The notes below the pieces were generated by a model. It saw nothing but the letters and a program-made list of their open reading frames with translations, did not search any database and was not told the DNA's origin. From a candidate division LCP-89 bacterium (GTDB lineage: Bacteria; Electryoneota; B3-LCP), in contig JALGVT010000020.1 of NCBI GenBank assembly GCA_025774555.1, positions 1 to 64,000 on the forward strand: DNA of 64,000 nt, given 5' to 3'. Shown here piece by piece: positions 44,896-53,468 of the stretch (its first letter is position 1; every line of letters begins with the position of its first letter). A program made the position numbers and the translations under genes.

Positions 44896-46466
44896 TGTTA
44901 CCCGATTTCCCCACCGGCTTTTTACCCTTAGCGGCTCTCTACCCGGAGATTCACTACCGTTTCCGGGCGTTGCCTCTGAGCCGTTATTTCCGCCGCCAGC
45001 CTGAGATTGTGGCAGACGTCCCGCGACGCCTCGATCCGGGTGAAGCTCTGCCTGTTCTCTTGATCGTCAAAGACGCTGACCGTTTTCCAGTTACGTTAGT
45101 CAATGCACAGGTCGAAGCTGTGGCAAATGACCGGCATATCAGTCGGACGATCCAGTTTGACCGGGAGTTGGTGAAGCAACGCTGGTGGCATTGGATTCTG
45201 TGGATTAACCTGCCGGATGAAGCGCCGTGCAGGTGGGAAGTCAATGTTATCTGGACAGTTGAGATCAAGGGTAAGATTGCCACAATCACGAATGATAACT
45301 ACGCCGTCACCTCAAGACTTCTGACCGTCAATCAGCCGGGTGAAAGAATTCCCCGAGAGGACGGCTGGATCTTAGGCGATCTGCATGTTCACACTGCTTT
45401 TACTGAAGATCAAGTGGAATTCGGCGCGCCTTTATCCGCCTATCCAGCGTTGGGCAAAGTTGCAGGCTTCAGCTTTGCCATGGCTGCGGATCATTCCTAC
45501 GATCTGGACGATTTTCCCGGATCATTCATCGAGTCCGATCCGCAGTTGACGCGCTTCAAAGCGCGGGCGGTTCAAATTGCTCGATTGAATGCCGAACATG
45601 AGACGGATTTCTGCATATTGCCGGGATATGAACTGAGCGTTGGCAATAGTAAGAGGCGAAACGTTCATCTGCTCCTTCTGAACCAGAGCAATTTTCTTCC
45701 GGGATCGGGAGATGCGGCTGAACGGTGGTTGGAAACCAAGCCGGAGCTATCCATTGGTGAAGCGATCCATCAGATGGACGGCGACGCTATTGCTATTGCT
45801 GCTCACCCGATGGCTAAGACGCCGTTGCTGCAGAAACTCCTGCTCCACCGGGGAGACTGGGAAGAGCAGGATTTTCAGCACGAAGAGCTTACCGGTCTGC
45901 AGATATGGAATGGGATCAATAACGGCGAGCTGCAACGCGGCGTAAAGAGATGGGTTGGCGGTTTGCTTGAAGGCAGAAGATGGAAAATCTATGCGGGAAG
46001 CGACGCGCATGGCAACTTCAACCGTCATATCAAGGTGGCAAAGCCGATGCTGACTCTGGCGGAATGTCCGAATCAGAGATTCGGCGAGGTCTGGACGGGT
46101 GTTCAGATGCCCGGAGCTTGTAACGCCAATGATTTGATAAATGCGTTAGCATCGAAACCAAGTGTAATCAGTAACGGACCGTTTGCCGCTGTCGAAAAAA
46201 CGCGGTCTAACAAAGAATCGCACGAAGTTCAGGTCCGAGTGTCAAGCAGCGCAGAATTCGGAGCGCTTTCGAAGGTTGTGGCTTACGCGGGGAAAACTGG
46301 CTGGGAATCCGAGAACATTTTCCTTAAAGAGCGGTTGACGGGTGGTTATCAGCAGGAGTACAACTTAGCGATGCCAGAAGCTGCTGATTACGTGCGGGTG
46401 GAAGTTGCGACTGATACCGGCAGGCGGGCTTATACCAATCCGTTGTATCTCAACGGCTCAGCGTAA
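44895..46466 (+). CDS. PHP-domain phosphoesterase, CehA/McbA-like
   Basis: A 523-residue protein. A beta-sandwich N-terminal part (about 1-150, WRWEVNVIW-type strands) precedes a PHP metal-dependent hydrolase domain: D162-L-H164-V-H166 (GDLHVHT), ADHS near 199, PGYELSV, AAHPM, and GSDAHGNF near 355. A second beta domain closes the protein. CehA/McbA relatives hydrolyse carbamate or phosphate esters; here a phospho-sugar or phospholipid substrate would suit the cluster, but that is inference. I see no signal peptide. It overlaps the preceding gene by 1 nt and the convergent SPOR gene by 17 nt. Confidence 0.8.
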   Translation: MLPDFPTGFLPLAALYPEIHYRFRALPLSRYFRRQPEIVADVPRRLDPGEALPVLLIVKDADRFPVTLVNAQVEAVANDRHISRTIQFDRELVKQRWWHWILWINLPDEAPCRWEVNVIWTVEIKGKIATITNDNYAVTSRLLTVNQPGERIPREDGWILGDLHVHTAFTEDQVEFGAPLSAYPALGKVAGFSFAMAADHSYDLDDFPGSFIESDPQLTRFKARAVQIARLNAEHETDFCILPGYELSVGNSKRRNVHLLLLNQSNFLPGSGDAAERWLETKPELSIGEAIHQMDGDAIAIAAHPMAKTPLLQKLLLHRGDWEEQDFQHEELTGLQIWNGINNGELQRGVKRWVGGLLEGRRWKIYAGSDAHGNFNRHIKVAKPMLTLAECPNQRFGEVWTGVQMPGACNANDLINALASKPSVISNGPFAAVEKTRSNKESHEVQVRVSSSAEFGALSKVVAYAGKTGWESENIFLKERLTGGYQQEYNLAMPEAADYVRVEVATDTGRRAYTNPLYLNGSA

Positions 46467-46968
46467 ATATCTTACATTGTACCACCCAGGGGTCCCGGTA
46501 ACCGAGCTTGGCTGCCTTCTGGCGAAGTTCGGTTGCTTCTGCGCGGGTTTTACAATCACCCACCCTGATCTTGTAATTGGGAGAGTCAAAGGTCAGATAG
46601 ACGCTTTCATCGAACTGCAGCAAAGCCTCTTCTTCCGCCATCCTGGCGTCAAACTCTTCATTGGTCACGAATAACTGCACTCGAAATCCCGGAATTTCAA
46701 CCAGTCCTGTTTCGACCTGCTCCGATGTGCCGGATGACCCCAAAGTCGTCGTCGATTCGGGAGATTTAAGGTCTAAAGGCGGCATCGGAAGAGAATCTTC
46801 GTCAATCAGTTCAGTGGCATTCAGCGATTCATCCTGAGGGACCATGCTTATTCCTTCCGCCTGCGATGATTCATCTTGAACAGGCGGCGTGGTTGAGGTG
46901 CAGCCGTAAAAAGACGATAAGATAAAGGTCAACAGGATCAGGGTGCGCACACCATTAATGCGTTTCAT
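46450..46968 (-). CDS. SPOR-domain lipoprotein
   Basis: A 172-residue lipoprotein. The signal ends FYGC, followed by a Ser/Pro/Glu-rich linker and a C-terminal SPOR domain (about 100-168, FRVQLFVTN, YKIRVGDCKTRAEATELRQK) that in other bacteria binds denuded peptidoglycan at division sites. The ORF track extends 19 codons further upstream to 47025, but that part reads into the terminal repeat of the MITE-like element, so I start at the ATG (46968) just before the lipoprotein signal. The 3' end overlaps the PHP gene by 17 nt. A cell-envelope or division role is likely. Confidence 0.8.
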   Translation of the reverse strand: MKRINGVRTLILLTFILSSFYGCTSTTPPVQDESSQAEGISMVPQDESLNATELIDEDSLPMPPLDLKSPESTTTLGSSGTSEQVETGLVEIPGFRVQLFVTNEEFDARMAEEEALLQFDESVYLTFDSPNYKIRVGDCKTRAEATELRQKAAKLGYRDPWVVQCKIFTLSR

Positions 46969-47009
46969 GTATCTGCCCGGTTTTAGTTTACATTCTTGAT
47001 TCTTTATCG

Positions 47010-47181
47010 GGAGGAGCTGTCCCAAAAGTCAATAAACTGTCATTATCCCATAGGGATCCCTACGGGACGAACGAAGTGTGGTAATCTCTTAGTGCTTGTA
47101 AAATAGGAGATTGCCACGTCATCAGCCGGACGGCTGATTCCTCGCAATGACTCAATATTCCTCTTTTGGGACAGCTCCTCC
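47010..47181. mobile_element. Palindromic MITE-like element, copy B
   Basis: A 172-bp non-coding element with a perfect 19-bp terminal inverted repeat: GGAGGAGCTGTCCCAAAAG at 47010-47028 and its reverse complement at 47163-47181. The interior consists of two inverted half-units around TTAGTGCTTGTAAAATAG. Reverse-complemented, its right half (TTGCGAGGAATC, CAATCTC) matches copy A. It lies between the SPOR gene and the 3' end of batD/E, and could have been involved in the short C-terminus of that fusion. No transposase is encoded. Confidence 0.8.
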
Positions 47182-47217
47182 TGTGGAGATTACTTTAGCA
47201 AATTGCTTTAGATAACT

Positions 47218-49704
47218 TCAAATGTTCCCACAGGCAGCCATCCGGAATAATCCTCCCGAGGCGATTCCGATTGATAAAAATATGATAAAACACCAGACCA
47301 GCGGTCTGCGCAAGCGAGGATTCCTTAGAAAGTACAGCCCTGAAAAAGCCAGTAACAGCAGCCACTCGGATATTATAAATAAACGCGCCCAACTGCGGAC
47401 GGTCAGCGAATCTGCCACCGAGTTGAATATCCTGATGACAAAAAACCGGGGCAGAGGTTCAATGCGGTCATAAATGCGCAGGTTAGCCAGTTTAAGGTTA
47501 ATCAAAAGATCATCATTTCTACCCAGCAGCCGTTTTGCTCTCTCATAGTAGAGGATCGAACGTCCGTACTGACCCATTTTATAGTAGCAGTTTCCGAGGT
47601 TGTAGTAGATCTTACCATTCATCCAGCCGGATTCGATAATCTGTTCGTAAATAGATATAGCCGCCGTATAATCCCCACTCCGGTAGAGGTTTTCTGCTAA
47701 TACTGGATCGAAATCATCCGCCTTCTGAGCCTGCCCGATGCTGTTGAATGTGATTAGCACAACCGTCAGCAGCAATATTGTAAGCGTGCCGCTTTTCTTC
47801 GACCGAGGCGCATGCCACCTTTCTTCCATCTTATCCAGTATCCGACCGGCTCGTTTGATAATTCGGCTCAATTCCCACTGATCCGCCTGCTGTGGGGCGA
47901 AACGAGCGAGATTACATTCTTGAAAAATCTCCTCGAGCGCGCTCACCGTTTCCTGTTGGACGTTAAGGTCTTTGAGGCGTTTAAGAACCTCTTCCTCTTT
48001 AAGACCGGAAGCAGGTATTTTGAGTCTTTTACCGAGATAAGCAAGCAAAATTCCGTGAACTGCGCCATGCACGTTTGACACGTCAGCAGCCCTGCCTCCG
48101 GAACCCGATGCACTTTTCGCCAGCGCCTGAAGATCTCGCTTCGCCTTGGCGTATATCTTTCGATCCTTACGACGCGCTCGCAGCGTGGATGCTCCCATCA
48201 GTCTCGCCGTCCAGAAGAGGATGACAGCCAGCAGCGGAGGAAGCGACATTGCGATCCAGTAACGCAGTGGAATCAAATTAGCCGATCCTACCTGTAATAA
48301 ACGTCCCGGAGTCATCAGGTAATGAATGTCTTCGGCGAGAAGTTTGACGTCTTTTTTGGATATACCTGGAAGGGCGGCGATAGCATCTCCGTCTCCCTTT
48401 TCCACTTCGACTGCGAAGCCGCCTTTGACAATCGTCTTATATGATTTGGACGCAGGATCGAAATAGGTGAATTCAATGGGCGGAATCTGGCTTGTGCCGG
48501 GCACTCGTGGGATCAAGACATACTCGAAAGTCTTTGAACCGGTTACTCGTTTCCCCGATTTGTTCACCTTGACCGATTCCTTCGGATCATAGCTTTCGAA
48601 ATCGGGCGGGGCAGTGAAATCCGGTTCCTGCAGTAACTTAATATTCCCCGTGCCGCTGAAGCGAACGGTCATGGATAGAGCGTCGTTTGTTGTTACTTTT
48701 GTTCGATCCAGGCTAACTTCCATATTGAAATCACCCACTGCGCCGCTGAAACTATCAGGTTTTCCGGCAGAGGGCAGCGGCAGGACGTTCAGTTTTAAAG
48801 GTTCGGTTTCTGTGAAACGTTCTTCGGTTCGGTAGCGTGAAAAGGGGCTGTCAAACAGCAAATCAAAGGGGTCTCTGCGCCTCTTGCGGCTCTCCTGCAC
48901 CTGTACCTGGCAGGTGATTTCTAAAGGATCGACGGTCAATTCACCGGTGCGAGTGGGGAAAAGCGCCACTTTTCGAATCAGGGCTTTTCGGTAATGCCGT
49001 CCAGCGATCACCTGATCCTGCACCGTCGGCTGCTGGGAAAGCTTGAACTCTTCCGACCAGAACCCCGGAGCGCCGGGCAACTTGCTGATTTCGTACGAGT
49101 TGACGTTGACTCTGGTGTAGATGGTGTAAGTAAGAATGACCTGTTCATTCTGATAAAGCGTGGACTTATCCGCAGTTACTTTAACGAATAGCTCATCAGG
49201 TTCGATATTGGATTTCCCTGCCTCTGTCTGTCCCTGCTGAACAGCCTGAGGAGCCGTTCTCGTTCCAGAAACGACTACCGTTATCGGTTCGGTTTTATAC
49301 ATCTGCTTTTTATGCGTTATTTCGGCAGAACCGATAATAAGACTCCCCGTTTTCCTGGGGCGGAGCACAAAGCTCCAGGCTTTGATTAACGAATATTTCC
49401 CGTTGATGATCTGAAAAGTGCTCGATTCGTTCGGTCCGGAAAGAATGCTGAAATCGGACAGGTCTGGCAGCGTTGGATCAGCGAGTTTGGAGACAGATCC
49501 TTCCGCCTGTAGTGTCAGAGTCAGGGTCTGTGACTTGCTGAGGGTTGTCCGGTCAACCGTGGCGATAAATTCAACGTCGGCAGCTTCAGCCAGCGAGCAA
49601 AAACCGAGGCAGATACCCATTATCACCATAAAAGTGAGGGCGAGATGCCTGCTGTATGGAGACGTAAGATATTTTTTATCGCTGAGATATAACATGAGAT
49701 TCAT
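47218..49704 (-). CDS. batD: BatD-BatE fusion protein
   Basis: An 828-residue membrane protein of the Bat aerotolerance/stress operon. A signal-like helix leads to tandem BatD beta domains (about 35-440: DVEFIATVDRTTLSKSQTL; DKSTLYQNEQVILTYTIY; DRTKVTTNDALSMTVRF), then a membrane helix near 460-480, a charged cytoplasmic stretch and a second helix near 620. A BatE-like tail with TPRs (NLYRSGDYTAAISIYEQI; IYYNLGNCYYKMG) and two final membrane helices follow. The protein stops right after the last helix (RMAACGNI), without the SH3-like domain many BatE proteins carry. The ATG at 49704 is preferred over the TTG at 49719. It is the last gene of the operon; the MITE-like element is about 36 bp past its end. 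Confidence 0.78.
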   Translation of the reverse strand: MNLMLYLSDKKYLTSPYSRHLALTFMVIMGICLGFCSLAEAADVEFIATVDRTTLSKSQTLTLTLQAEGSVSKLADPTLPDLSDFSILSGPNESSTFQIINGKYSLIKAWSFVLRPRKTGSLIIGSAEITHKKQMYKTEPITVVVSGTRTAPQAVQQGQTEAGKSNIEPDELFVKVTADKSTLYQNEQVILTYTIYTRVNVNSYEISKLPGAPGFWSEEFKLSQQPTVQDQVIAGRHYRKALIRKVALFPTRTGELTVDPLEITCQVQVQESRKRRRDPFDLLFDSPFSRYRTEERFTETEPLKLNVLPLPSAGKPDSFSGAVGDFNMEVSLDRTKVTTNDALSMTVRFSGTGNIKLLQEPDFTAPPDFESYDPKESVKVNKSGKRVTGSKTFEYVLIPRVPGTSQIPPIEFTYFDPASKSYKTIVKGGFAVEVEKGDGDAIAALPGISKKDVKLLAEDIHYLMTPGRLLQVGSANLIPLRYWIAMSLPPLLAVILFWTARLMGASTLRARRKDRKIYAKAKRDLQALAKSASGSGGRAADVSNVHGAVHGILLAYLGKRLKIPASGLKEEEVLKRLKDLNVQQETVSALEEIFQECNLARFAPQQADQWELSRIIKRAGRILDKMEERWHAPRSKKSGTLTILLLTVVLITFNSIGQAQKADDFDPVLAENLYRSGDYTAAISIYEQIIESGWMNGKIYYNLGNCYYKMGQYGRSILYYERAKRLLGRNDDLLINLKLANLRIYDRIEPLPRFFVIRIFNSVADSLTVRSWARLFIISEWLLLLAFSGLYFLRNPRLRRPLVWCFIIFLSIGIASGGLFRMAACGNI

Positions 49705-49712
49705 CGACCGGT

Positions 49713-50453
49713 TTACCAATCCTTACCCCTGGGCGCTTCGCCGGTCTGCTGTTTCTTGAGATTTTCCTGAACCTGTTTTTCGTCGATCTGAAGCGCGTTC
49801 AGGAGGCGTTCAGCGTCTTCGACTGACATGGAATCGGATTGAGCCTGTTGTTGTTCCTGCTGTTGTTCCTGTTCCTGATCTTCCTGCTGCTCTTTTTGTT
49901 GTTTCTGCTGTTCTTGCTCTTGCTGGTCTTGCTGCTGCTGATCCTGTTGTTCCTGTTCCTGCTCCTGCTCGTTCTGTTCCTGATCTTCATCGGATTTATC
50001 GCCTTGCTGCTGTTGCTGCTCTGGAGGATTCTCTACCAGATGCTGAGCGATTTCGAGATTATGCAGATAATCGGCTTGACCTGGATTGATCCGCAGAGCA
50101 GCTTTATAAGCCTCAAGCGCTTCTTTGTATTTCTGCCCTCCAACCAGCGCATTTCCGATATTGTACAGAGCATCCGCGCTGAGGAGACTGTCTGAACTAC
50201 CTAAGGTGGTCTGGTAAAACCCTCCCGCTTCATCGAATTTCTCCAGAGCCTGAAAGATGTTGCCCAATCCGAATGCGATCAAGGTCGAATCACCTTCATC
50301 TTCCAGCGCTTCGAGGTAATTGATAAGCGCTTCTTCATACTGACCTTCTGCAAAGAGTTTCTCCCCTGCGCGAGCTTTTGCCCTCCAGTTTGCCTGCGCG
50401 GATACTGCCGTTAGGCAGAATAGCAAGATAATTGTGATATACCTGCTGATCAT
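49713..50453 (-). CDS. batC: BatC: TPR protein with Gln/Glu-rich tail
   Basis: A 246-residue exported protein. A signal peptide (about 1-22) is followed by three TPRs (AGEKLFAEGQYEEALINYLEAL; DALYNIGNALVGGQKYKEAL), then a low-complexity Q/E/D tract (about 142-205) and a short conserved end (DAERLLNALQIDEKQVQENL). This layout is characteristic of BatC. In other bacteria the Bat complex contributes to oxygen and stress tolerance, and BatC is thought to scaffold it in the periplasm. It overlaps batB by ATGA. The Q/E tract is encoded by CAG/GAG-rich sequence, which produces a long spurious Leu/Phe ORF on the other strand. Confidence 0.82.
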   Translation of the reverse strand: MISRYITIILLFCLTAVSAQANWRAKARAGEKLFAEGQYEEALINYLEALEDEGDSTLIAFGLGNIFQALEKFDEAGGFYQTTLGSSDSLLSADALYNIGNALVGGQKYKEALEAYKAALRINPGQADYLHNLEIAQHLVENPPEQQQQQGDKSDEDQEQNEQEQEQEQQDQQQQDQQEQEQQKQQKEQQEDQEQEQQQEQQQAQSDSMSVEDAERLLNALQIDEKQVQENLKKQQTGEAPRGKDW

Positions 50454-51490
50454 GATCTGTTCTCACTCGATAGTATGCGCAGGTAGCGCGGCAGCCGCAT
50501 TTTCCGGTCGGACAGCAGAAACTCGAGGAAGAGCGCCAGCACCGCCAGCGCCACAAGAGGCTGGTAGCGGTGCTCGTACTGTGTGAATTCCTTCGATCCC
50601 AGTTCTCCTTTTTCAAGACCGGCAACGGCGCGGATGATGGCGTCCATTTCGTCGCCGCCTGAAGAACATCGCTGGTACACGCCCCCCGTTTCTGCAGCGA
50701 TCTCCCGTAAAAGCGCTTCATCCAATCTTGTAACGATGACGCTTCCCTGCCTGTCTTTTTTAAACTCACCGCCTTGCTCACCGGTCGGGATAGGTACTCC
50801 CTGAGGAGAACCAATGCCGACTGCGTGAATGGTAACGCCCATCTCCTTAGCTTCCCTGGCGGCTTCCATCACCTCTTCCTGATGATCTTCACCATCCGTG
50901 ATCAGGACGATGGCTTTACCCGCCTGGCTGCCTTCCTGAAATGCCTTCAGCGAAGTACGAATAGCCGCTGCAATAGACGTGCCGGGCATGGATACCATAC
51001 CCGGTTCCAACACTGCGAGGAAAATCTCCGCGGCTCCGTAATCCATCGTCAGGGGACATTCGATAACCGCCCTCCCTGAAAACGCCACCAGCGCGACGCG
51101 GTCGCCTTCCAGACGGTCAAGGAGATTGCTCATTTCATGTTTCGCTTTTTCCAGCCTTGAAGGAGCAATATCCTGCGCCAGCATAGAGGTCGAAACGTCC
51201 AGCGCCACCACTAGATCAATTCCTTCACGCTTGACTTCTTCGATCCGCGTCCCGACCTGCGGGTCCGCCAGAGCGATAATAAGGAGCGTAATGGCTGTCA
51301 AGATCAGAAAATCCTTAAAGCGTTTCCTTCCGAAAGAGAGATTGGGTGCTAATAGCGTCATCAAAGCGGGTGATGCGAAAATCTCGAGTTTCTGTCGCCC
51401 TCTCTTCTCCTTGACGTAAAATAACAGGATGCCCAGCAGAGGAATAAGAAGAAGGAAATATAAAAAGAGACTGTTTCCCCAGCGGATCAC
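50450..51490 (-). CDS. batB: BatB: von Willebrand factor A domain membrane protein
   Basis: A 346-residue inner-membrane protein with two N-terminal helices (about 8-25, 60-78), a periplasmic VWA domain and a C-terminal helix. The MIDAS motif is DVSTS (VVALDVSTSML), and the further metal ligands sit in the TDGED segment. VWA domains bind partners through Mg2+. The start is GTG, overlapping batA's stop by 4 nt. It is paralogous to BatA next to it; the two are thought to form a complex at the membrane. Confidence 0.85.
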   Translation of the reverse strand: MIRWGNSLFLYFLLLIPLLGILLFYVKEKRGRQKLEIFASPALMTLLAPNLSFGRKRFKDFLILTAITLLIIALADPQVGTRIEEVKREGIDLVVALDVSTSMLAQDIAPSRLEKAKHEMSNLLDRLEGDRVALVAFSGRAVIECPLTMDYGAAEIFLAVLEPGMVSMPGTSIAAAIRTSLKAFQEGSQAGKAIVLITDGEDHQEEVMEAAREAKEMGVTIHAVGIGSPQGVPIPTGEQGGEFKKDRQGSVIVTRLDEALLREIAAETGGVYQRCSSGGDEMDAIIRAVAGLEKGELGSKEFTQYEHRYQPLVALAVLALFLEFLLSDRKMRLPRYLRILSSENRS

Positions 51491-52491
51491 GGCATCCTCC
51501 TCAGGCGCGTAGCGGCAAGGACAACCTCAACCAGCAGCAGTATCAATGCGATACTGAGAAAAGGCATGAATAACTCTGCTTTCTGGCGGTATTGATGCAC
51601 GCGGATCTTGCTCTTCTCGAGCTTGTCGATTTCCGTATAGACACGGCGCAAAGCTTCTGCGTCAGTCGCTCGAAAATATTTGCCTCCAGTCTGATCGGCA
51701 ATCTGGCGGAGCAGCTCTTCATCAATTTCAACCTGCACCTGTTGGTAGGTCGTTCTGCCCCACTGATCTCGCACGGGGTAGGGAGCGAATCCTTCCGTGC
51801 CGACGCCGATAGTGTAGATACGTATCCCCAGGGCTTGAGCGGCAGAAGCTGCGGTCTGCGGATCCACTTCACCGCGGTTATTCTGCCCGTCGGTCAGCAG
51901 GATTAATATACGGGACTTTGCCTCTGAACTGCGCAATCGGTTCACACCGTTGGCGATTGCCATGCCGATTGCCGTGCCGTCCTCGATGGTTCCTTCCGTA
52001 ACGAGCTGGATGTTGATTCGCGTCAGCAGTTCTTTTAAAAGATTGTAATCCAGAGTCAGCGGACACTGAGTGAAGCTCTGCCCTGCAAACACCACCAGAC
52101 CGATCTGATCCGACGTCCGCCCGCTGATGAATTCCGAAGCGACGGTTTTCGCGGCTTCGAGGCGGTTCTTCGGCCTGAAATCTTCGGCGAGCATGCTGGT
52201 GGAAATGTCCAGCGTCAGCATGATGTCGATGCCTTCGGTTTCCATTTGACGTTCCTGAAAGAGCTTCTGAGGTCTCGCTAACGCGATGATCAGGATGATT
52301 AAGACCAGCCAGCGAAGCATGGGCAGGATATGTCGGATTCTCGCGCCAATTCCACCGCCTGTGGCGCGGATTATCTCCAGCGTTGAATATTTAACCGGCA
52401 GCTTTCTGCCCTTTCCGAGGAGCAAGGCAGCGAGGTTTAGCAGTATTATCACCAGTAGAAGGATCAGCCAGAGCGGATCTCTAAATTCCAT
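51487..52491 (-). CDS. batA: BatA: von Willebrand factor A domain membrane protein
   Basis: A 334-residue VWA membrane protein. Helices near 8-25 and 58-75, then the MIDAS DISTS (LTLDISTSMLAEDF), TDGQNN and a C-terminal helix. The insertion YPVRDQWGRTTYQQVQVEIDE near 245 is typical of BatA. The ORF track starts at GTG 52494; the ATG at 52491 overlaps the upstream stop by one base (TGATG), which suits coupled translation. It is the first VWA gene after the DUF58 and hypothetical genes. Confidence 0.87.
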   Translation of the reverse strand: MEFRDPLWLILLLVIILLNLAALLLGKGRKLPVKYSTLEIIRATGGGIGARIRHILPMLRWLVLIILIIALARPQKLFQERQMETEGIDIMLTLDISTSMLAEDFRPKNRLEAAKTVASEFISGRTSDQIGLVVFAGQSFTQCPLTLDYNLLKELLTRINIQLVTEGTIEDGTAIGMAIANGVNRLRSSEAKSRILILLTDGQNNRGEVDPQTAASAAQALGIRIYTIGVGTEGFAPYPVRDQWGRTTYQQVQVEIDEELLRQIADQTGGKYFRATDAEALRRVYTEIDKLEKSKIRVHQYRQKAELFMPFLSIALILLLVEVVLAATRLRRMP

Positions 52492-53468
52492 CACGCCGCC
52501 TCTTCGCTGAGAATCGGTTTCGGTTCAGGTTTAGTCCTGTTCACCAGAATATAGGAGTTTTCCAAATCTTTCCGGCAGGTGTCCTCATCAGGGCGATGCT
52601 TGGCGAATTTAGCCAGATCAGCGTCCGCAAGCAGAGATTCCAGAATCGATTCCAGGTTCCGGTTACTCAGGTGAATTTCGATATCCCGCATGAGCTGGAA
52701 GCTGGTCGATTCCATCGCCGGAACGCCGAACCGTCCCTCGATATACCTGCGGATGATCTCAGATAGTTCGCTATAATAGAGCTTGATTTCGCCCGACTGG
52801 TACAACTTCCGATCGCGGAGTTTGTCCAGTTCTTCCATTGCGATTTCGTAAGGCGGTCTGGATGGAGGACCCTGAATAACCTCTTCATCGTCCCGCTTTC
52901 GGCGGCGGATCAGCCAGCGGATTAAGAAAAAAACAGATATCGCTGCTAATATAATCAACGCCCAGGGAATAAATTCGGCGACGCTGTAGGCGATCTTTCT
53001 GGCTCGGTTTTGTTGGAGCAGGTGATACGGCTGCTGCGTCGAATCGGCGATAGCTAAGATTTCTTGCGGGACCACACCTTGAATGTGAATAATATGCGGT
53101 TCTGTCGCAACAGAATCGGTTTGTTCCCCGTCTTCAGAAATCCATTTGGCCGGAATCGGTGGAAATACCTGATCACCGGTTTCATAACAGGTAGCGCCGA
53201 ATGATATTTCCAGCAGCCTCGATTCATCCGGTGCGGAAAGCGCAGAGGTCTGCGGCTGCGTCAATAATTCAAAGGGAGCCATCACGGCGGGCAGATCCGG
53301 GATCAGCAGCTGCCCTTCCATCGGCGCCTCTATGGTGAGACGCAATTCCAGCGGATCACCGATTCTGATGGAATCGGTCAATCCTTCGAGGTTTATCTGC
53401 AGCTCCGCACAGGCAGATCCAGCAAAAAATAGGATGATTATCGCCAGCGTTTTCAGCGTAATTCTCAT
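52491..53468 (-). CDS. Bat-operon membrane protein between DUF58 and batA
   Basis: A 325-residue protein with a signal peptide (about 1-21), a BatD-like periplasmic beta domain (25-150: DSIRIGDPLELRLTIEAP), one membrane helix (about 165-187) and a basic cytoplasmic domain (190-325: IAMEELDKLRDRKLYQSG, YYSELSEIIRRYIEGRFG). Proteins of this layout regularly occupy this position in MoxR-Bat operons, and the cytoplasmic part resembles DUF4381-type proteins. It is ATGA-coupled to the DUF58 gene. Function unknown beyond the operon. Confidence 0.75.
   Translation of the reverse strand: MRITLKTLAIIILFFAGSACAELQINLEGLTDSIRIGDPLELRLTIEAPMEGQLLIPDLPAVMAPFELLTQPQTSALSAPDESRLLEISFGATCYETGDQVFPPIPAKWISEDGEQTDSVATEPHIIHIQGVVPQEILAIADSTQQPYHLLQQNRARKIAYSVAEFIPWALIILAAISVFFLIRWLIRRRKRDDEEVIQGPPSRPPYEIAMEELDKLRDRKLYQSGEIKLYYSELSEIIRRYIEGRFGVPAMESTSFQLMRDIEIHLSNRNLESILESLLADADLAKFAKHRPDEDTCRKDLENSYILVNRTKPEPKPILSEEAA

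Noticed and set aside
47195-47392. 65-codon minus-strand ORF overlapping the end of batD/E
   Set aside because: Considered as a frameshifted continuation of the BatE part, but it encodes no SH3-like sequence and ends at once.
49839-50195. 118-codon Leu/Phe-rich ORF
   Set aside because: It is the antisense shadow of the CAG/GAG-rich batC tail.
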